Shown here piece by piece: positions 34,846 through 43,484 of a stretch of 64,000 nt of DNA (the stretch's first letter is position 1; the number at the start of each line of letters is the position of its first letter). Source of the DNA: an uncultured Alphaproteobacteria bacterium (GTDB lineage: Bacteria > Pseudomonadota > Alphaproteobacteria > HIMB59 > GCA-002718135). Under the pieces are notes generated by a model. That model did no database searches. It worked only from the letters and a program-made list of their open reading frames with translations, and was not told the DNA's origin. The DNA is taken from the NCBI GenBank assembly GCA_902518895.1, contig CABYHL010000003.1, forward strand, positions 26,196-90,195, in the 5' to 3' direction. Position numbers and translations under genes: made by a program.

Positions 34846-36195
34846 ATGAAAAATAAAGAATTAGACAATTTAAGAAGCAAAATTAATAACATTGATGATG
34901 AGATTTTATCTTTATTATCTAATCGCTCTAAAATTGTTTTAGAAATAGGAAAACACAAAAAAGATAATTCAGTTGTTGATCTAGATAGAGAACAAAAGAT
35001 TCTCGACAGATTAAGCTCTAAATTTACAGGATCTTATCCGAAAGATACTATTGTTAGACTTTGGAGAGAAATTTTTCAATCTTCTGAAAAACTTCAAAAG
35101 TTAACTAAAGAAAATATTCAATCAAAAAGATCTATAGAAAATATTAATGTTTATAAAGGTGGTAAGGCAAAGTTAAATAACAATAAAAGAGTTATCAAAC
35201 TTTCTTCAAATGAAAATCCTTATGGTGCTTCACCGAAAGCAATTGAATTGTTAGAGACAAAAAATATTAATCATGATTTACACAGATACCCAGAAATTGA
35301 TGGATCATCATTAAGAGAAGCAATAGCTAAAAATTTTTCTATTGATAGTAATAGAATTATTCTTGGCTCTGGCTCAGATGAAGTTTTATTATTTGCAGCT
35401 TTGGCATTTTGTCAAGATGGCGATGAAATTCTTCACGCAAACCACGGCTTTGAGATGTATTCAATTGTGAGTAAAGTAGTTGGTGCTGTTCCAAAAAAAA
35501 TTAAGGAAGATGCAAATTTCAATTTAAATATTGAAAATCTCATAGATCAAACAAATGACGCTACTAAAGTTATTTATATTGCATCACCTAATAATCCAAC
35601 TGGAACTTATTTGTCTAGAGACCAACTCGTTAAGTTAATGAGTAGTATTTCTAAAAATATTATAGTTGTTATAGATGGGGCATATGTCGAATATGTACAA
35701 AAAGACGATTATGATAAAGGATTTAGTTTAACAGATGAATACGAGAATCTTATTTTAACAAGAACATTTTCAAAAACATATGGACTCGCAGCTTTAAGAG
35801 TAGGCTGGTGTTATACCAGTCAAAAAATAGCTGATATAATTAATAAAATAAAACCTCCTTTTAATACGACAACTATTTCACAGTCTCTTGCAATTAAAGC
35901 TTTGGAAGATAAAGAACATATTGAAAACTCTGTTAAATTAAATTCTGAAATTAAAGATTGGTTTGAAAAAGAGCTCAAACTTCTAAATATTAAGATCAGA
36001 CAAACTGAAGGTAATTTTACTTTAATTGAAACTTCAGAAGAAGAAGCTGAGAAAATTAGTAATCATCTTATGAATGATGGCATTATTATAAGGCGTTTAA
36101 ATAGTTATAATCTGCCCAATTTTTTGAGAATTAGTATTGGTACAAAAGAAGAAATGAATTTGACAGTTGAAAGTTTGAAGAAATTTAATGTCTAA
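34846..36195 (+). CDS. Fused chorismate mutase (AroQ) and HisC-like aminotransferase
   Basis: Residues 1-95 are an AroQ-type chorismate mutase: LDNLRSKINNIDDEILSLL with its helix-1 Arg, KHKKDNSVVDLDRE, and REIFQSSEKLQ. Residues about 105-449 form a fold-type I PLP aminotransferase of the histidinol-phosphate/aromatic group: KLSSNENPYGASPKA, ASPNNPTGTYLS, and TRTFSKTYGLAALRVGW with the PLP Lys. The fusion joins prephenate formation to a transamination step. The gene overlaps tyrA by eight bases, so tyrosine/phenylalanine synthesis is the likely role. The aminotransferase may also serve histidine synthesis. The linker is short and the frame unbroken. Confidence 0.9.
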   Translation: MKNKELDNLRSKINNIDDEILSLLSNRSKIVLEIGKHKKDNSVVDLDREQKILDRLSSKFTGSYPKDTIVRLWREIFQSSEKLQKLTKENIQSKRSIENINVYKGGKAKLNNNKRVIKLSSNENPYGASPKAIELLETKNINHDLHRYPEIDGSSLREAIAKNFSIDSNRIILGSGSDEVLLFAALAFCQDGDEILHANHGFEMYSIVSKVVGAVPKKIKEDANFNLNIENLIDQTNDATKVIYIASPNNPTGTYLSRDQLVKLMSSISKNIIVVIDGAYVEYVQKDDYDKGFSLTDEYENLILTRTFSKTYGLAALRVGWCYTSQKIADIINKIKPPFNTTTISQSLAIKALEDKEHIENSVKLNSEIKDWFEKELKLLNIKIRQTEGNFTLIETSEEEAEKISNHLMNDGIIIRRLNSYNLPNFLRISIGTKEEMNLTVESLKKFNV

Positions 36196-37099
36196 AATAA
36201 CTTATGATTCAGCTCTGGTCATTGGTATGGGATTAATTGGATCATCCATAGCAAGGGCTCTCAAGGAAAATCAATTATCAAAAAAAATTTTTGCTATTGA
36301 TAAGGAAAGTGAGGTAATAAGTACTTCAAAAAATTTAAATCTTGTGGATGCAATAGAGTGTGATTTAAATAAATATAATCAACAATTTGATATTATTTTT
36401 ATTTGTACGCCTTTGAGTTCATATAGGGAAATATTTAAGCAATTGAATAGCTATGTTAATGAAACAACACTAGTAACAGATGTTGGTTCAACAAAAGTAA
36501 GTGTTATAGAAGATTTTAAAGAATCAACTAATAATAAAAAAATTTTATTTGTTCCTGCCCACCCTATTGCTGGATTAGAGAAAAGTGGACCAGAATTTGG
36601 TTTCGCAAAGCTGTTTGAGAATAGGTATTGTATTTTGACCCCAACAGAAACTCAGAGTGAGATAACAAGATCAGTTTCAGATATTTGGGAGTCATTCGGA
36701 ATGAATATAGAAATCATGGAACCTAAACGTCATGACAGAGTACTAGCTATGACATCTCATATTCCACAACTCATTGCATATTCTGTCGTAGGAACTGCAA
36801 CAGAGCTTGAATCTCAAATGAAAGATGAAGTAATTAAATATTCAGCTGCAGGTTTTAGAGATTTCACAAGATTGGCAGGTAGTGATCCAGTAATGTGGCG
36901 TGATGTTTATGAAAAAAATAAAGAAGCCGTTTTAGAAATGCTTGGTCGTTTCAGTGAAGATCTACTTACTTATCAAAAAGCAATAAGAAATAATGATTTA
37001 AAATATTTGGAAGAAAAATTTATAAAATCAAAAGAAATTAGAAAAATTATTGAAGAGATTGGTCAAGCAGGAACTTTTGATCCCACAGAAAAGAATTAG
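36188..37099 (+). CDS. tyrA: Prephenate/arogenate dehydrogenase, TyrA family
   Basis: NAD(P)-dependent oxidative decarboxylase for tyrosine synthesis. GMGLIGSSIARAL at about 13-25 is the dinucleotide loop, and TDVGSTKVSV, PAHPIAGLEKSGPEF and TSHIPQLIAYSVV are TyrA-specific. Its 303 residues lack a C-terminal ACT domain. Whether it prefers prephenate or arogenate is unclear; the fused aminotransferase upstream makes arogenate reasonable. It overlaps that gene by eight bases and the convergent acyltransferase by four. Confidence 0.93.
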   Translation: MSKITYDSALVIGMGLIGSSIARALKENQLSKKIFAIDKESEVISTSKNLNLVDAIECDLNKYNQQFDIIFICTPLSSYREIFKQLNSYVNETTLVTDVGSTKVSVIEDFKESTNNKKILFVPAHPIAGLEKSGPEFGFAKLFENRYCILTPTETQSEITRSVSDIWESFGMNIEIMEPKRHDRVLAMTSHIPQLIAYSVVGTATELESQMKDEVIKYSAAGFRDFTRLAGSDPVMWRDVYEKNKEAVLEMLGRFSEDLLTYQKAIRNNDLKYLEEKFIKSKEIRKIIEEIGQAGTFDPTEKN

Positions 37100-37803
37100 T
37101 TATCCAATAATAAATTTGATGCAGTTTCTATTCTATTTTGAACTTCGTTTAATAAAACTTTTTTATCTAAACCTTCATCAATTGTCGGTAAAAATTTTAT
37201 AGTAATTAACCCTTTCTCTAATACCCATGATTGTTTTGGCCAACATAAACCTGAATTTAAAGCTACAGGAAGGATTTTTCTTTTTGTATGATTATAAATT
37301 CCAATAAAACCTGTCTTATAATCAGGTTTACTACCAGGTAGTTTTCTTGTTCCTTCGGGGAAAATAATAATTGAAGATCCAAAAGATAATTTTGATTGAA
37401 CTTTTTGTAACATATCTCTCATAGCTTTTGTTCCACCATCTCTATTAATCGCAACCATATTAGACTTGAATAAATACTGGCCAAAAATTGGTATAAAGAA
37501 AAGCTCTCTTTTATGGACAAAAAAACAATCTTTTAAATAATAATAGAGTGCGAGTGTCTCAAATGCGGACTGATGTTTAGACGCAATTAAGACACTTTCA
37601 TTTGGAATATTTTCTAAACCCTCAATTTTATGTTTAATATTACATATAAGATTAAGAAAAATAAAAATAACACGTATCCAAAGTTTCGTTGGATATTTAA
37701 GTAAATAACTTGGCAATAAGAGAAAAGGTAAACATAAAATACCCATCAACACAGTCCATATAACCAAGGAAATATAAAATATTATACTTTTTAAAATTAA
37801 CAT
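37096..37803 (-). CDS. plsC: 1-acyl-sn-glycerol-3-phosphate acyltransferase
   Basis: Membrane acyltransferase of phospholipid synthesis. An N-terminal hydrophobic segment (about 5-35) is followed by KHQSAFETLAL, a variant of the HX4D box with Glu in place of Asp, and by FPEGTRKLPG, the second substrate-binding box. Length is 235. The Glu variant is common in alphaproteobacterial PlsC. It converges on tyrA with a four-base overlap. Confidence 0.9.
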   Translation of the reverse strand: MLILKSIIFYISLVIWTVLMGILCLPFLLLPSYLLKYPTKLWIRVIFIFLNLICNIKHKIEGLENIPNESVLIASKHQSAFETLALYYYLKDCFFVHKRELFFIPIFGQYLFKSNMVAINRDGGTKAMRDMLQKVQSKLSFGSSIIIFPEGTRKLPGSKPDYKTGFIGIYNHTKRKILPVALNSGLCWPKQSWVLEKGLITIKFLPTIDEGLDKKVLLNEVQNRIETASNLLLDN

Positions 37804-37853
37804 ACTTAATGATTTTGTTTTATATACTAGCCTGACTGATCTATATATAATTT

Positions 37854-38297
37854 ATGTTCATTGTTTGCTCTAATTGTGAATTCAAGTATTTAGTAAATTC
37901 TGCAGATCTTAAACCAAATGGTAGAATGGTTGAATGCGCAAATTGTAATCATCAATGGTTTCAAGAATTAGATGATACTGACATTACATCATCAGTCCCA
38001 TCTACAACAAAAGAAGAATTAGATAAAAATTTAAAAAATAATAAACAAAAAGAAAAATTAGAGAAAGCTCCAGTCAGAAATTTACCAAGTACAGTTGTAA
38101 GACAAGAAAAACCAAGTGTTGTTAATTCAACTATAGTAATTATTCTAGCTATAGTTGTAATTTTAGCAATATGGATTTATCGATCCTACGGTGTAAATAC
38201 TTTTATTATTATTGATTTCTATATTAGGGAATTTTTCTTTAATTTAAATTTGATAATTTCAGACTTAGCTAAAATTATACACAATACTTTAAATTAG
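37854..38297 (+). CDS. MJ0042-type zinc-ribbon membrane protein
   Basis: The first 38 residues hold a CxxC pair in MFIVCSNCEFKY and a second in VECANCNHQWFQ, the MJ0042 zinc finger usual at the N-terminus of alphaproteobacterial membrane proteins. A charged linker leads to one transmembrane helix at about 90-110 (STIVIILAIVVILAIWIY) and a hydrophobic C-terminus. Function is unknown. It lies between divergent plsC and convergent lysA, with the lysA stop immediately after. Confidence 0.8.
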   Translation: MFIVCSNCEFKYLVNSADLKPNGRMVECANCNHQWFQELDDTDITSSVPSTTKEELDKNLKNNKQKEKLEKAPVRNLPSTVVRQEKPSVVNSTIVIILAIVVILAIWIYRSYGVNTFIIIDFYIREFFFNLNLIISDLAKIIHNTLN

Positions 38298-39539
38298 CTA
38301 CAACCAACTCGGAATAATATCAGCTTCAATTGTTTTCTCAATTTTCTCTGGAGAATAAATAATTGCATAATTATCATTGTGTACTAAAATTTCAGAGGGC
38401 AGTGGTCTAGAGTTATAATTTGAAGACATTACTTTTCCATAGGCTCCTGTATTTTTTATAACTAGTAGATTACCAATTTTTTGTTTAGCCAATTTAATAT
38501 TTTTTAAAAAAACATCTGAACTTTCACAAATAGGACCAGCAATAGCATAATCCATAAATTCCTCTGAGTTTACATTTATCGCAGATATTTCATGATATGC
38601 ACCATACATCGCTGGACGTATCAATGTATTCATACCAGCATCAACAATTAAATAATTTATACCTCCATTATTCTTAATTGTAAGAATAGAGGTAACTGTA
38701 ACTCCAGCCTCAGCAATTAAATATCGACCAGGCTCAAACGATAATTCATAGTTTGTTTGCGTAAAACAATTATCAAGCTCTTCTTTTACCTTTTTGATAT
38801 TAAAGTCAGGATCAGAATCTTCATATTTAACATGAAAACCTCCTCCCAAATCTACATGTTTAATATTAATGCCTGATTCAATAAATTTATCTGCAGCCAT
38901 TTTCATTTGAGAAAATGTATTTTTATAGGCCTCATTTTTACTAATTTGACTTCCAATATGACAACTAATACCAATTAAATTTAAACTTTTGCAACTTTTA
39001 ACTAATTTGATAATTTTATCTATGTTATCGAATTCTATACCAAACTTATCAGTTTTTTTTCCTGTTGAAATTTTACTTAAAGTTTCACCATCAACATCTG
39101 GATTAAGTCTAACACCAATATCAACGATTTTATTTTTTTCATTTGCTAAATTATCGAGAAGTTTTATTTCTTCTAAAGATTCAGTATTAATTAACCGTAT
39201 ATTTTTATGTATAGCATAGAGTAAGTCTTGATCAGATTTTCCAACACCTTCAAAAATTATTTTATTTGGATCGAAACCAGCTTCTAAAGCTCTTTTTAAT
39301 TCACCAACTGACACTACATCTGCTCCAATATCTAACGAGTTCATTAATTTCAAAATAGCTTGATTTGAATTAGACTTAATTGAATAAAAAATATTGTTAC
39401 CTAAAATTCCTTTAGTTTTATTAACTTGATTAATAATTTTTTGTTGTGAATACACATAAAAAGGTGTCTGACAAACTTTAACTAAGTCATATAAAGAAGT
39501 TCCCTCAATATACGGGTCATTATTTTTATAAGTGAGCAT
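38298..39539 (-). CDS. lysA: Diaminopimelate decarboxylase
   Basis: PLP enzyme for the last step of lysine synthesis. YSIKSNSNQAIL near residue 57 carries the PLP Lys, and ISCHIGSQI, DLGGGFHVKYED and EPGRYLIAEAG are fold-type III decarboxylase signatures. CESSDVFLKN supplies the active-site Cys. Length is 413. Gene order argH, lipoprotein, lysA is common in alphaproteobacteria; the lipoprotein stop abuts the ATG. Confidence 0.95.
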   Translation of the reverse strand: MLTYKNNDPYIEGTSLYDLVKVCQTPFYVYSQQKIINQVNKTKGILGNNIFYSIKSNSNQAILKLMNSLDIGADVVSVGELKRALEAGFDPNKIIFEGVGKSDQDLLYAIHKNIRLINTESLEEIKLLDNLANEKNKIVDIGVRLNPDVDGETLSKISTGKKTDKFGIEFDNIDKIIKLVKSCKSLNLIGISCHIGSQISKNEAYKNTFSQMKMAADKFIESGINIKHVDLGGGFHVKYEDSDPDFNIKKVKEELDNCFTQTNYELSFEPGRYLIAEAGVTVTSILTIKNNGGINYLIVDAGMNTLIRPAMYGAYHEISAINVNSEEFMDYAIAGPICESSDVFLKNIKLAKQKIGNLLVIKNTGAYGKVMSSNYNSRPLPSEILVHNDNYAIIYSPEKIEKTIEADIIPSWL

Positions 39540-39725
39540 TTATTCAGTGTTTATAATAACGGATTGTTGACGTTTTTTTTCTTCTTCTAATTTCTCTAAA
39601 CAGGCTTCATCACATGGATATGTAATTACCGATTTGTCTACTTGATCTTCTGGTAAACTTAAAGGACCAACTTTACCACAGCTGAAAGTAAACAACAAAA
39701 ATGATAATAATATTAATCTGATCAT
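39540..39725 (-). CDS. LptM-like small lipoprotein
   Basis: A 61-residue protein with a short signal (LILLSFLLFTFS) and a lipobox before Cys16. CGKVGPLSLP follows, the Cys-Gly-x-x-Gly-Pro-Leu pattern seen in LptM/YifL lipoproteins, which in E. coli assist outer-membrane LptD assembly. A second pair of cysteines (CDEAC) sits further on. It overlaps the argH stop by one base and abuts lysA, as in E. coli where yifL neighbours dapF. The role here is inferred. Confidence 0.75.
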   Translation of the reverse strand: MIRLILLSFLLFTFSCGKVGPLSLPEDQVDKSVITYPCDEACLEKLEEEKKRQQSVIINTE

Positions 39726-41107
39726 TATAAGTATTTTTTTATAACAAGTTTTATCATTTTTTTAGTAATTTCAGGAGCCGTACCCCCAAAACTTGATTTT
39801 GATTTAACACTGTTAGTAGTTGATAGCACTTTTTTTGCGTCAGCTGTTATATTTTTGTCAAATTTTTTTAATTCTCCAAGAGATAATGAATCTATGTTTC
39901 TATCTTGTTTTGAACAATAAGAAACAATCTTTCCTGTAACAACATAAGCATCTCTAAATGAATATCTAAGATTTTGAACCAACCAATTAGCCAAATCGGT
40001 AGCGGTTGCATTTGAATTATCAATCAACTCTTTCATTCTAGTTATGTTGAATGTAGATTTTGATAAAATTTCATTCATAACTTTTATACACAAAGATACA
40101 TTGTCGTATGAATTAAATGTTATTTGTTTATCGTCTTGTAAGTCTTTACTATAAGAAAGTGGTAACCCTTTAATAATATTAAGCATTGAACTTAAATTAC
40201 CGATGATAATACTTGTTTTTCCTCTAACAAGCTCTGCACCATCTGGATTTTTTTTCTGAGGCATAATTGAACTACCAGTTGAAAGATCATCTGGTAAATT
40301 GATAAAATTAAATTGTTGATTTGACCAAAGTACTATTTCCTCTGCTATTTTTGATAAATGAACAGCAATTAGTGATAGAACAAATAAAAATTCTATTACA
40401 AAGTCTCTATCTGACACAGTGTCCATAGCATTTTTTGTTGGCTCTCTAAATCCCAACTCTTTAGTTGTATATTTTCTATCAATAGGAAAAGAAGTCCCTG
40501 CAAGTGCAGCTGCACCTAATGGGTTTTCATTAAGACGATATAAACAATCTTCAAGTCTTGTTCTGTCTCTACCAATCATTTCAACGTAAGCTAAAACATG
40601 ATGAGCCAATGTTATTGGTTGAGCAATCTGTAAATGAGTGTAACCTGGCATAATTGTTTCAGTATTTTTTGTTGCAATATTAATTAAAGTTCTCTGAAAT
40701 TTTTTTAGTTCACTATCTAAAATTTTAGTTTCTTTTTTAACCCATAATTTTAAATCAGTTACTACCTGATCATTTCTAGATCTTGCAGTATGAAGCTTTC
40801 CTGCAATTTTTCCAATTTTCTTAAATAATAAACTTTCAATGTTCATATGAATATCTTCAAGTTTTTTTGAAAATACGACCTTGTTTTTTTCAATATCTCT
40901 TTCAATTGCTTTAAGTCCAGAGACTATTGCACTTTGTTCTTTTTTATTTATTATTTTTTGTTTACCGAGCATTCTAGCATGTGCTATTGACCCAGTTATA
41001 TCTTCTTTATACAGACGTTGATCGATATCTATAGACGTATTAATTGCATCTAAAATCTCACTAGGTCCTTTTGAAAAATGGACATTTCTTGAAGGATTTT
41101 TTTTCAT
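39725..41107 (-). CDS. argH: Argininosuccinate lyase
   Basis: Splits argininosuccinate into arginine and fumarate. The fumarase-superfamily signature GSSIMPQKKNPDGAEL is at about 280-295. LHTARSRNDQVVTDL and TIMPGYTHLQIAQPI contribute catalytic residues. Length is 460. It heads the argH-lipoprotein-lysA unit and is divergent from the fadB-like gene, with 104 bases between them. Confidence 0.97.
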   Translation of the reverse strand: MKKNPSRNVHFSKGPSEILDAINTSIDIDQRLYKEDITGSIAHARMLGKQKIINKKEQSAIVSGLKAIERDIEKNKVVFSKKLEDIHMNIESLLFKKIGKIAGKLHTARSRNDQVVTDLKLWVKKETKILDSELKKFQRTLINIATKNTETIMPGYTHLQIAQPITLAHHVLAYVEMIGRDRTRLEDCLYRLNENPLGAAALAGTSFPIDRKYTTKELGFREPTKNAMDTVSDRDFVIEFLFVLSLIAVHLSKIAEEIVLWSNQQFNFINLPDDLSTGSSIMPQKKNPDGAELVRGKTSIIIGNLSSMLNIIKGLPLSYSKDLQDDKQITFNSYDNVSLCIKVMNEILSKSTFNITRMKELIDNSNATATDLANWLVQNLRYSFRDAYVVTGKIVSYCSKQDRNIDSLSLGELKKFDKNITADAKKVLSTTNSVKSKSSFGGTAPEITKKMIKLVIKKYL

Positions 41108-41161
41108 TTTGCGCGCCTATAAGAGATATTTATATTAATTTCCACCCTTATGCTTAAATTA

Positions 41162-41189
41162 TTTTCATACGGCAAATTTTTCTTATATA
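41162..41189 (+). promoter_or_regulatory. Possible promoter of the fadB-like gene
   Basis: TTTTCA at 41162-41167 and TATATA at 41184-41189 are 16 bases apart, about 23 bases before the ATG at 41212. They lie in a 104-base divergent gap that must also hold the argH promoter. Weak -35; resemblance only. Confidence 0.3.
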
Positions 41190-41211
41190 AGCTCACCTTT
41201 ATAGAACTCAC

Positions 41212-43446
41212 ATGAATATTAAAAAAGTAGTAGTAATAGGATCTGGCACTATGGGCAGTGGAATCGCAGCCCAAATAGCAAATGCTAATATTGATGTTAC
41301 ACTTCTAGACTTACCTTCAAAAGAAGGATCTAGAAACCAAATTACAGAAAACGCTAAAGAAAGAATTAAAAAATCACGACCTCCACTTTTAGTAGAAAAA
41401 AACAAAGCAGAATTAATTAAGGTTGGAAATATTGAGGATGACTTTAATGAAGTTGCGGAAGCTGATTGGGTTGTGGAGGCTGTTGTTGAGAGAATAGATA
41501 TTAAACATAACATTTATGATAAAATTCAGACTACAAGAAAGAACAATTCTATAATTTCATCTAATACATCTACAATTCCATTGAAAATCTTATCTGCAAA
41601 TATGTCAGATGAAATGAAAAAAAATTTTTGCATTACCCATTTTTTTAACCCAGTTCGATATATGGCATTGCTAGAGATAGTAACTGAAAAAGCTAATGAC
41701 AATGAAAAAATAAATTTATTAAAACAATTTTGTGATGAAAAACTTGGTAAAGGTGTAATTATTTGTAACGACACTCCAGGATTTATTGGAAACAGAATTG
41801 GAGTTTATGCAATGCAAGTTGCTATGACTGAAGCTTTTAAAATGAAGATATCAATTGAAGAAGCTGATGCAGTATTTGGAAGACCAATGGGTATCCCGAA
41901 GACTGGAATTTTTGGACTATACGATTTAATTGGTATCGATTTGATGGCTGATGTTTTAAAAAGTTTTATCAAAGAACTCCCAAAAGAAGATTCTTTCCAC
42001 GAGGTTGCACAAGAAATTCCATTGGTCACAAAACTTATTGAAACTGGGTATACAGGAAGAAAAGGTAAGGGTGGTTTTTATAGAATGAATAAATCTGATG
42101 GTAAAAAAATTCTTGAAGCAATTAATTTAGAAACTGGCGAGTATCACCCAAGTCAGAAAATTAATTTAGGCATGGGAGATAAAATTGACATAAATAAACT
42201 CATTCAAAGAAAAGACAAATACGGTGAATATGCAAAATCAATTCTGACAAAAGTAATTAGGTATGCTGCATATTTAATCCCTGATGTATCATCAAAATAT
42301 ATAGATATAGATGATGCACTAAGATTAGGTTTTAATTGGACTGTCGGCCCTTTTGAAATGCTTTCAAATATTGATACAAAAAATTTTATTGATCAAAATA
42401 CTGATATTAACTTCTTTAAAGATCTAAAGGGAATTTTTGAATTTAATAAAAGACCTGGATATTTAGATTCAAGTATTGATAATTTAAGATCATTAAATTT
42501 ACAAAAAACTTTTGAGAACCCTTCTGCTAATATTAAAAATGCTTCATTATATCAGGTTGTTGAATTTACTACTAAGGCAAACGCTTTAGATACTGACTCT
42601 ATGTTAGCTTTAAAAGAAGCTGCTCAAAATAATAAAAGCACAATTGTGATTAATGATGCAATGCAATTTTCTGCTGGTGTAAATTTAAATTATGTCATGG
42701 AATTTGCTAAAAATAATGAATGGTCTAAAATTGAAAAATTTATAATTGATTTCCAACAAACGTGTAAAACAATAAAATATGCAGATAAGCCTTTTATTGC
42801 TGCGCCATCAGGACTTGCTATTGGCGGTGGTTTTGAAGTGGTATTGCATTGTGATTATAACGTTGCTCATACAAATGTTGTTCTTGGACTAGTTGAATCT
42901 TTAGTTGGACTTATTCCTGCTGGTGGGGGTTGTAAGGAAATGCTGTGGCGTTGGTTACAAACTCCAGAAGGTAAAGAAAATTCTGAACATGCGTCTATGA
43001 AAGTTTTTGATCTTATTGGTTATGCTATTACTGCTACCTCACCAAATGAAGCGTTGCCAAATCAATTCTTTTTAGAAAAGGATAAGATGGTAATAAATAG
43101 AGACAGACAATTATCAACGGCTATCGATTTATTAAATAATATTGAGGGAGGTTATGAAAAACCTTCTCAACCTAAATTCAATTTAGGCGGTAGTGCTGTC
43201 AGAGATAAAATGTTTGAAAAACTTGAAGCACTATATAATGAAAATAAAATTTTAGACCACGGATTAGAAGTAGGTAAGCAAATTGCTTTTGTACTTAGTG
43301 GTGGAAATACAAATATTGATAATGAATTAAGTGAAGATGATCTTTATAATCTTGAATTGGAAGCTTTCATGAGACTTATCCAGATGCCTAAAACTCAAGA
43401 GCGAATAAAACATACACTTGAAACTGGAAAACCATTAGTAAATTAA
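41212..43446 (+). CDS. Fused 3-hydroxyacyl-CoA dehydrogenase / enoyl-CoA hydratase (HAD domain first)
   Basis: A 744-residue beta-oxidation protein with domains in the opposite order from E. coli FadB. Residues 1-300 are the NAD-binding dehydrogenase (GSGTMGSGIAAQ, CITHFFNPVRYM with catalytic His), followed by a second helical dehydrogenase domain to about 430. The crotonase domain fills about 440-700 (NDAMQFSAGVNL, GLAIGGGFEVVLHCD, GLVESLVGLIPAGGG). This HAD-first arrangement is known in alphaproteobacteria. It heads a four-gene head-to-tail run with an acyl-CoA ligase, metY and a hydrolase. Confidence 0.93.
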   Translation: MNIKKVVVIGSGTMGSGIAAQIANANIDVTLLDLPSKEGSRNQITENAKERIKKSRPPLLVEKNKAELIKVGNIEDDFNEVAEADWVVEAVVERIDIKHNIYDKIQTTRKNNSIISSNTSTIPLKILSANMSDEMKKNFCITHFFNPVRYMALLEIVTEKANDNEKINLLKQFCDEKLGKGVIICNDTPGFIGNRIGVYAMQVAMTEAFKMKISIEEADAVFGRPMGIPKTGIFGLYDLIGIDLMADVLKSFIKELPKEDSFHEVAQEIPLVTKLIETGYTGRKGKGGFYRMNKSDGKKILEAINLETGEYHPSQKINLGMGDKIDINKLIQRKDKYGEYAKSILTKVIRYAAYLIPDVSSKYIDIDDALRLGFNWTVGPFEMLSNIDTKNFIDQNTDINFFKDLKGIFEFNKRPGYLDSSIDNLRSLNLQKTFENPSANIKNASLYQVVEFTTKANALDTDSMLALKEAAQNNKSTIVINDAMQFSAGVNLNYVMEFAKNNEWSKIEKFIIDFQQTCKTIKYADKPFIAAPSGLAIGGGFEVVLHCDYNVAHTNVVLGLVESLVGLIPAGGGCKEMLWRWLQTPEGKENSEHASMKVFDLIGYAITATSPNEALPNQFFLEKDKMVINRDRQLSTAIDLLNNIEGGYEKPSQPKFNLGGSAVRDKMFEKLEALYNENKILDHGLEVGKQIAFVLSGGNTNIDNELSEDDLYNLELEAFMRLIQMPKTQERIKHTLETGKPLVN

Positions 43447-43484
43447 ATTAATTTCTTGTAGTATTTGATCCTTTAAGGAAACAG

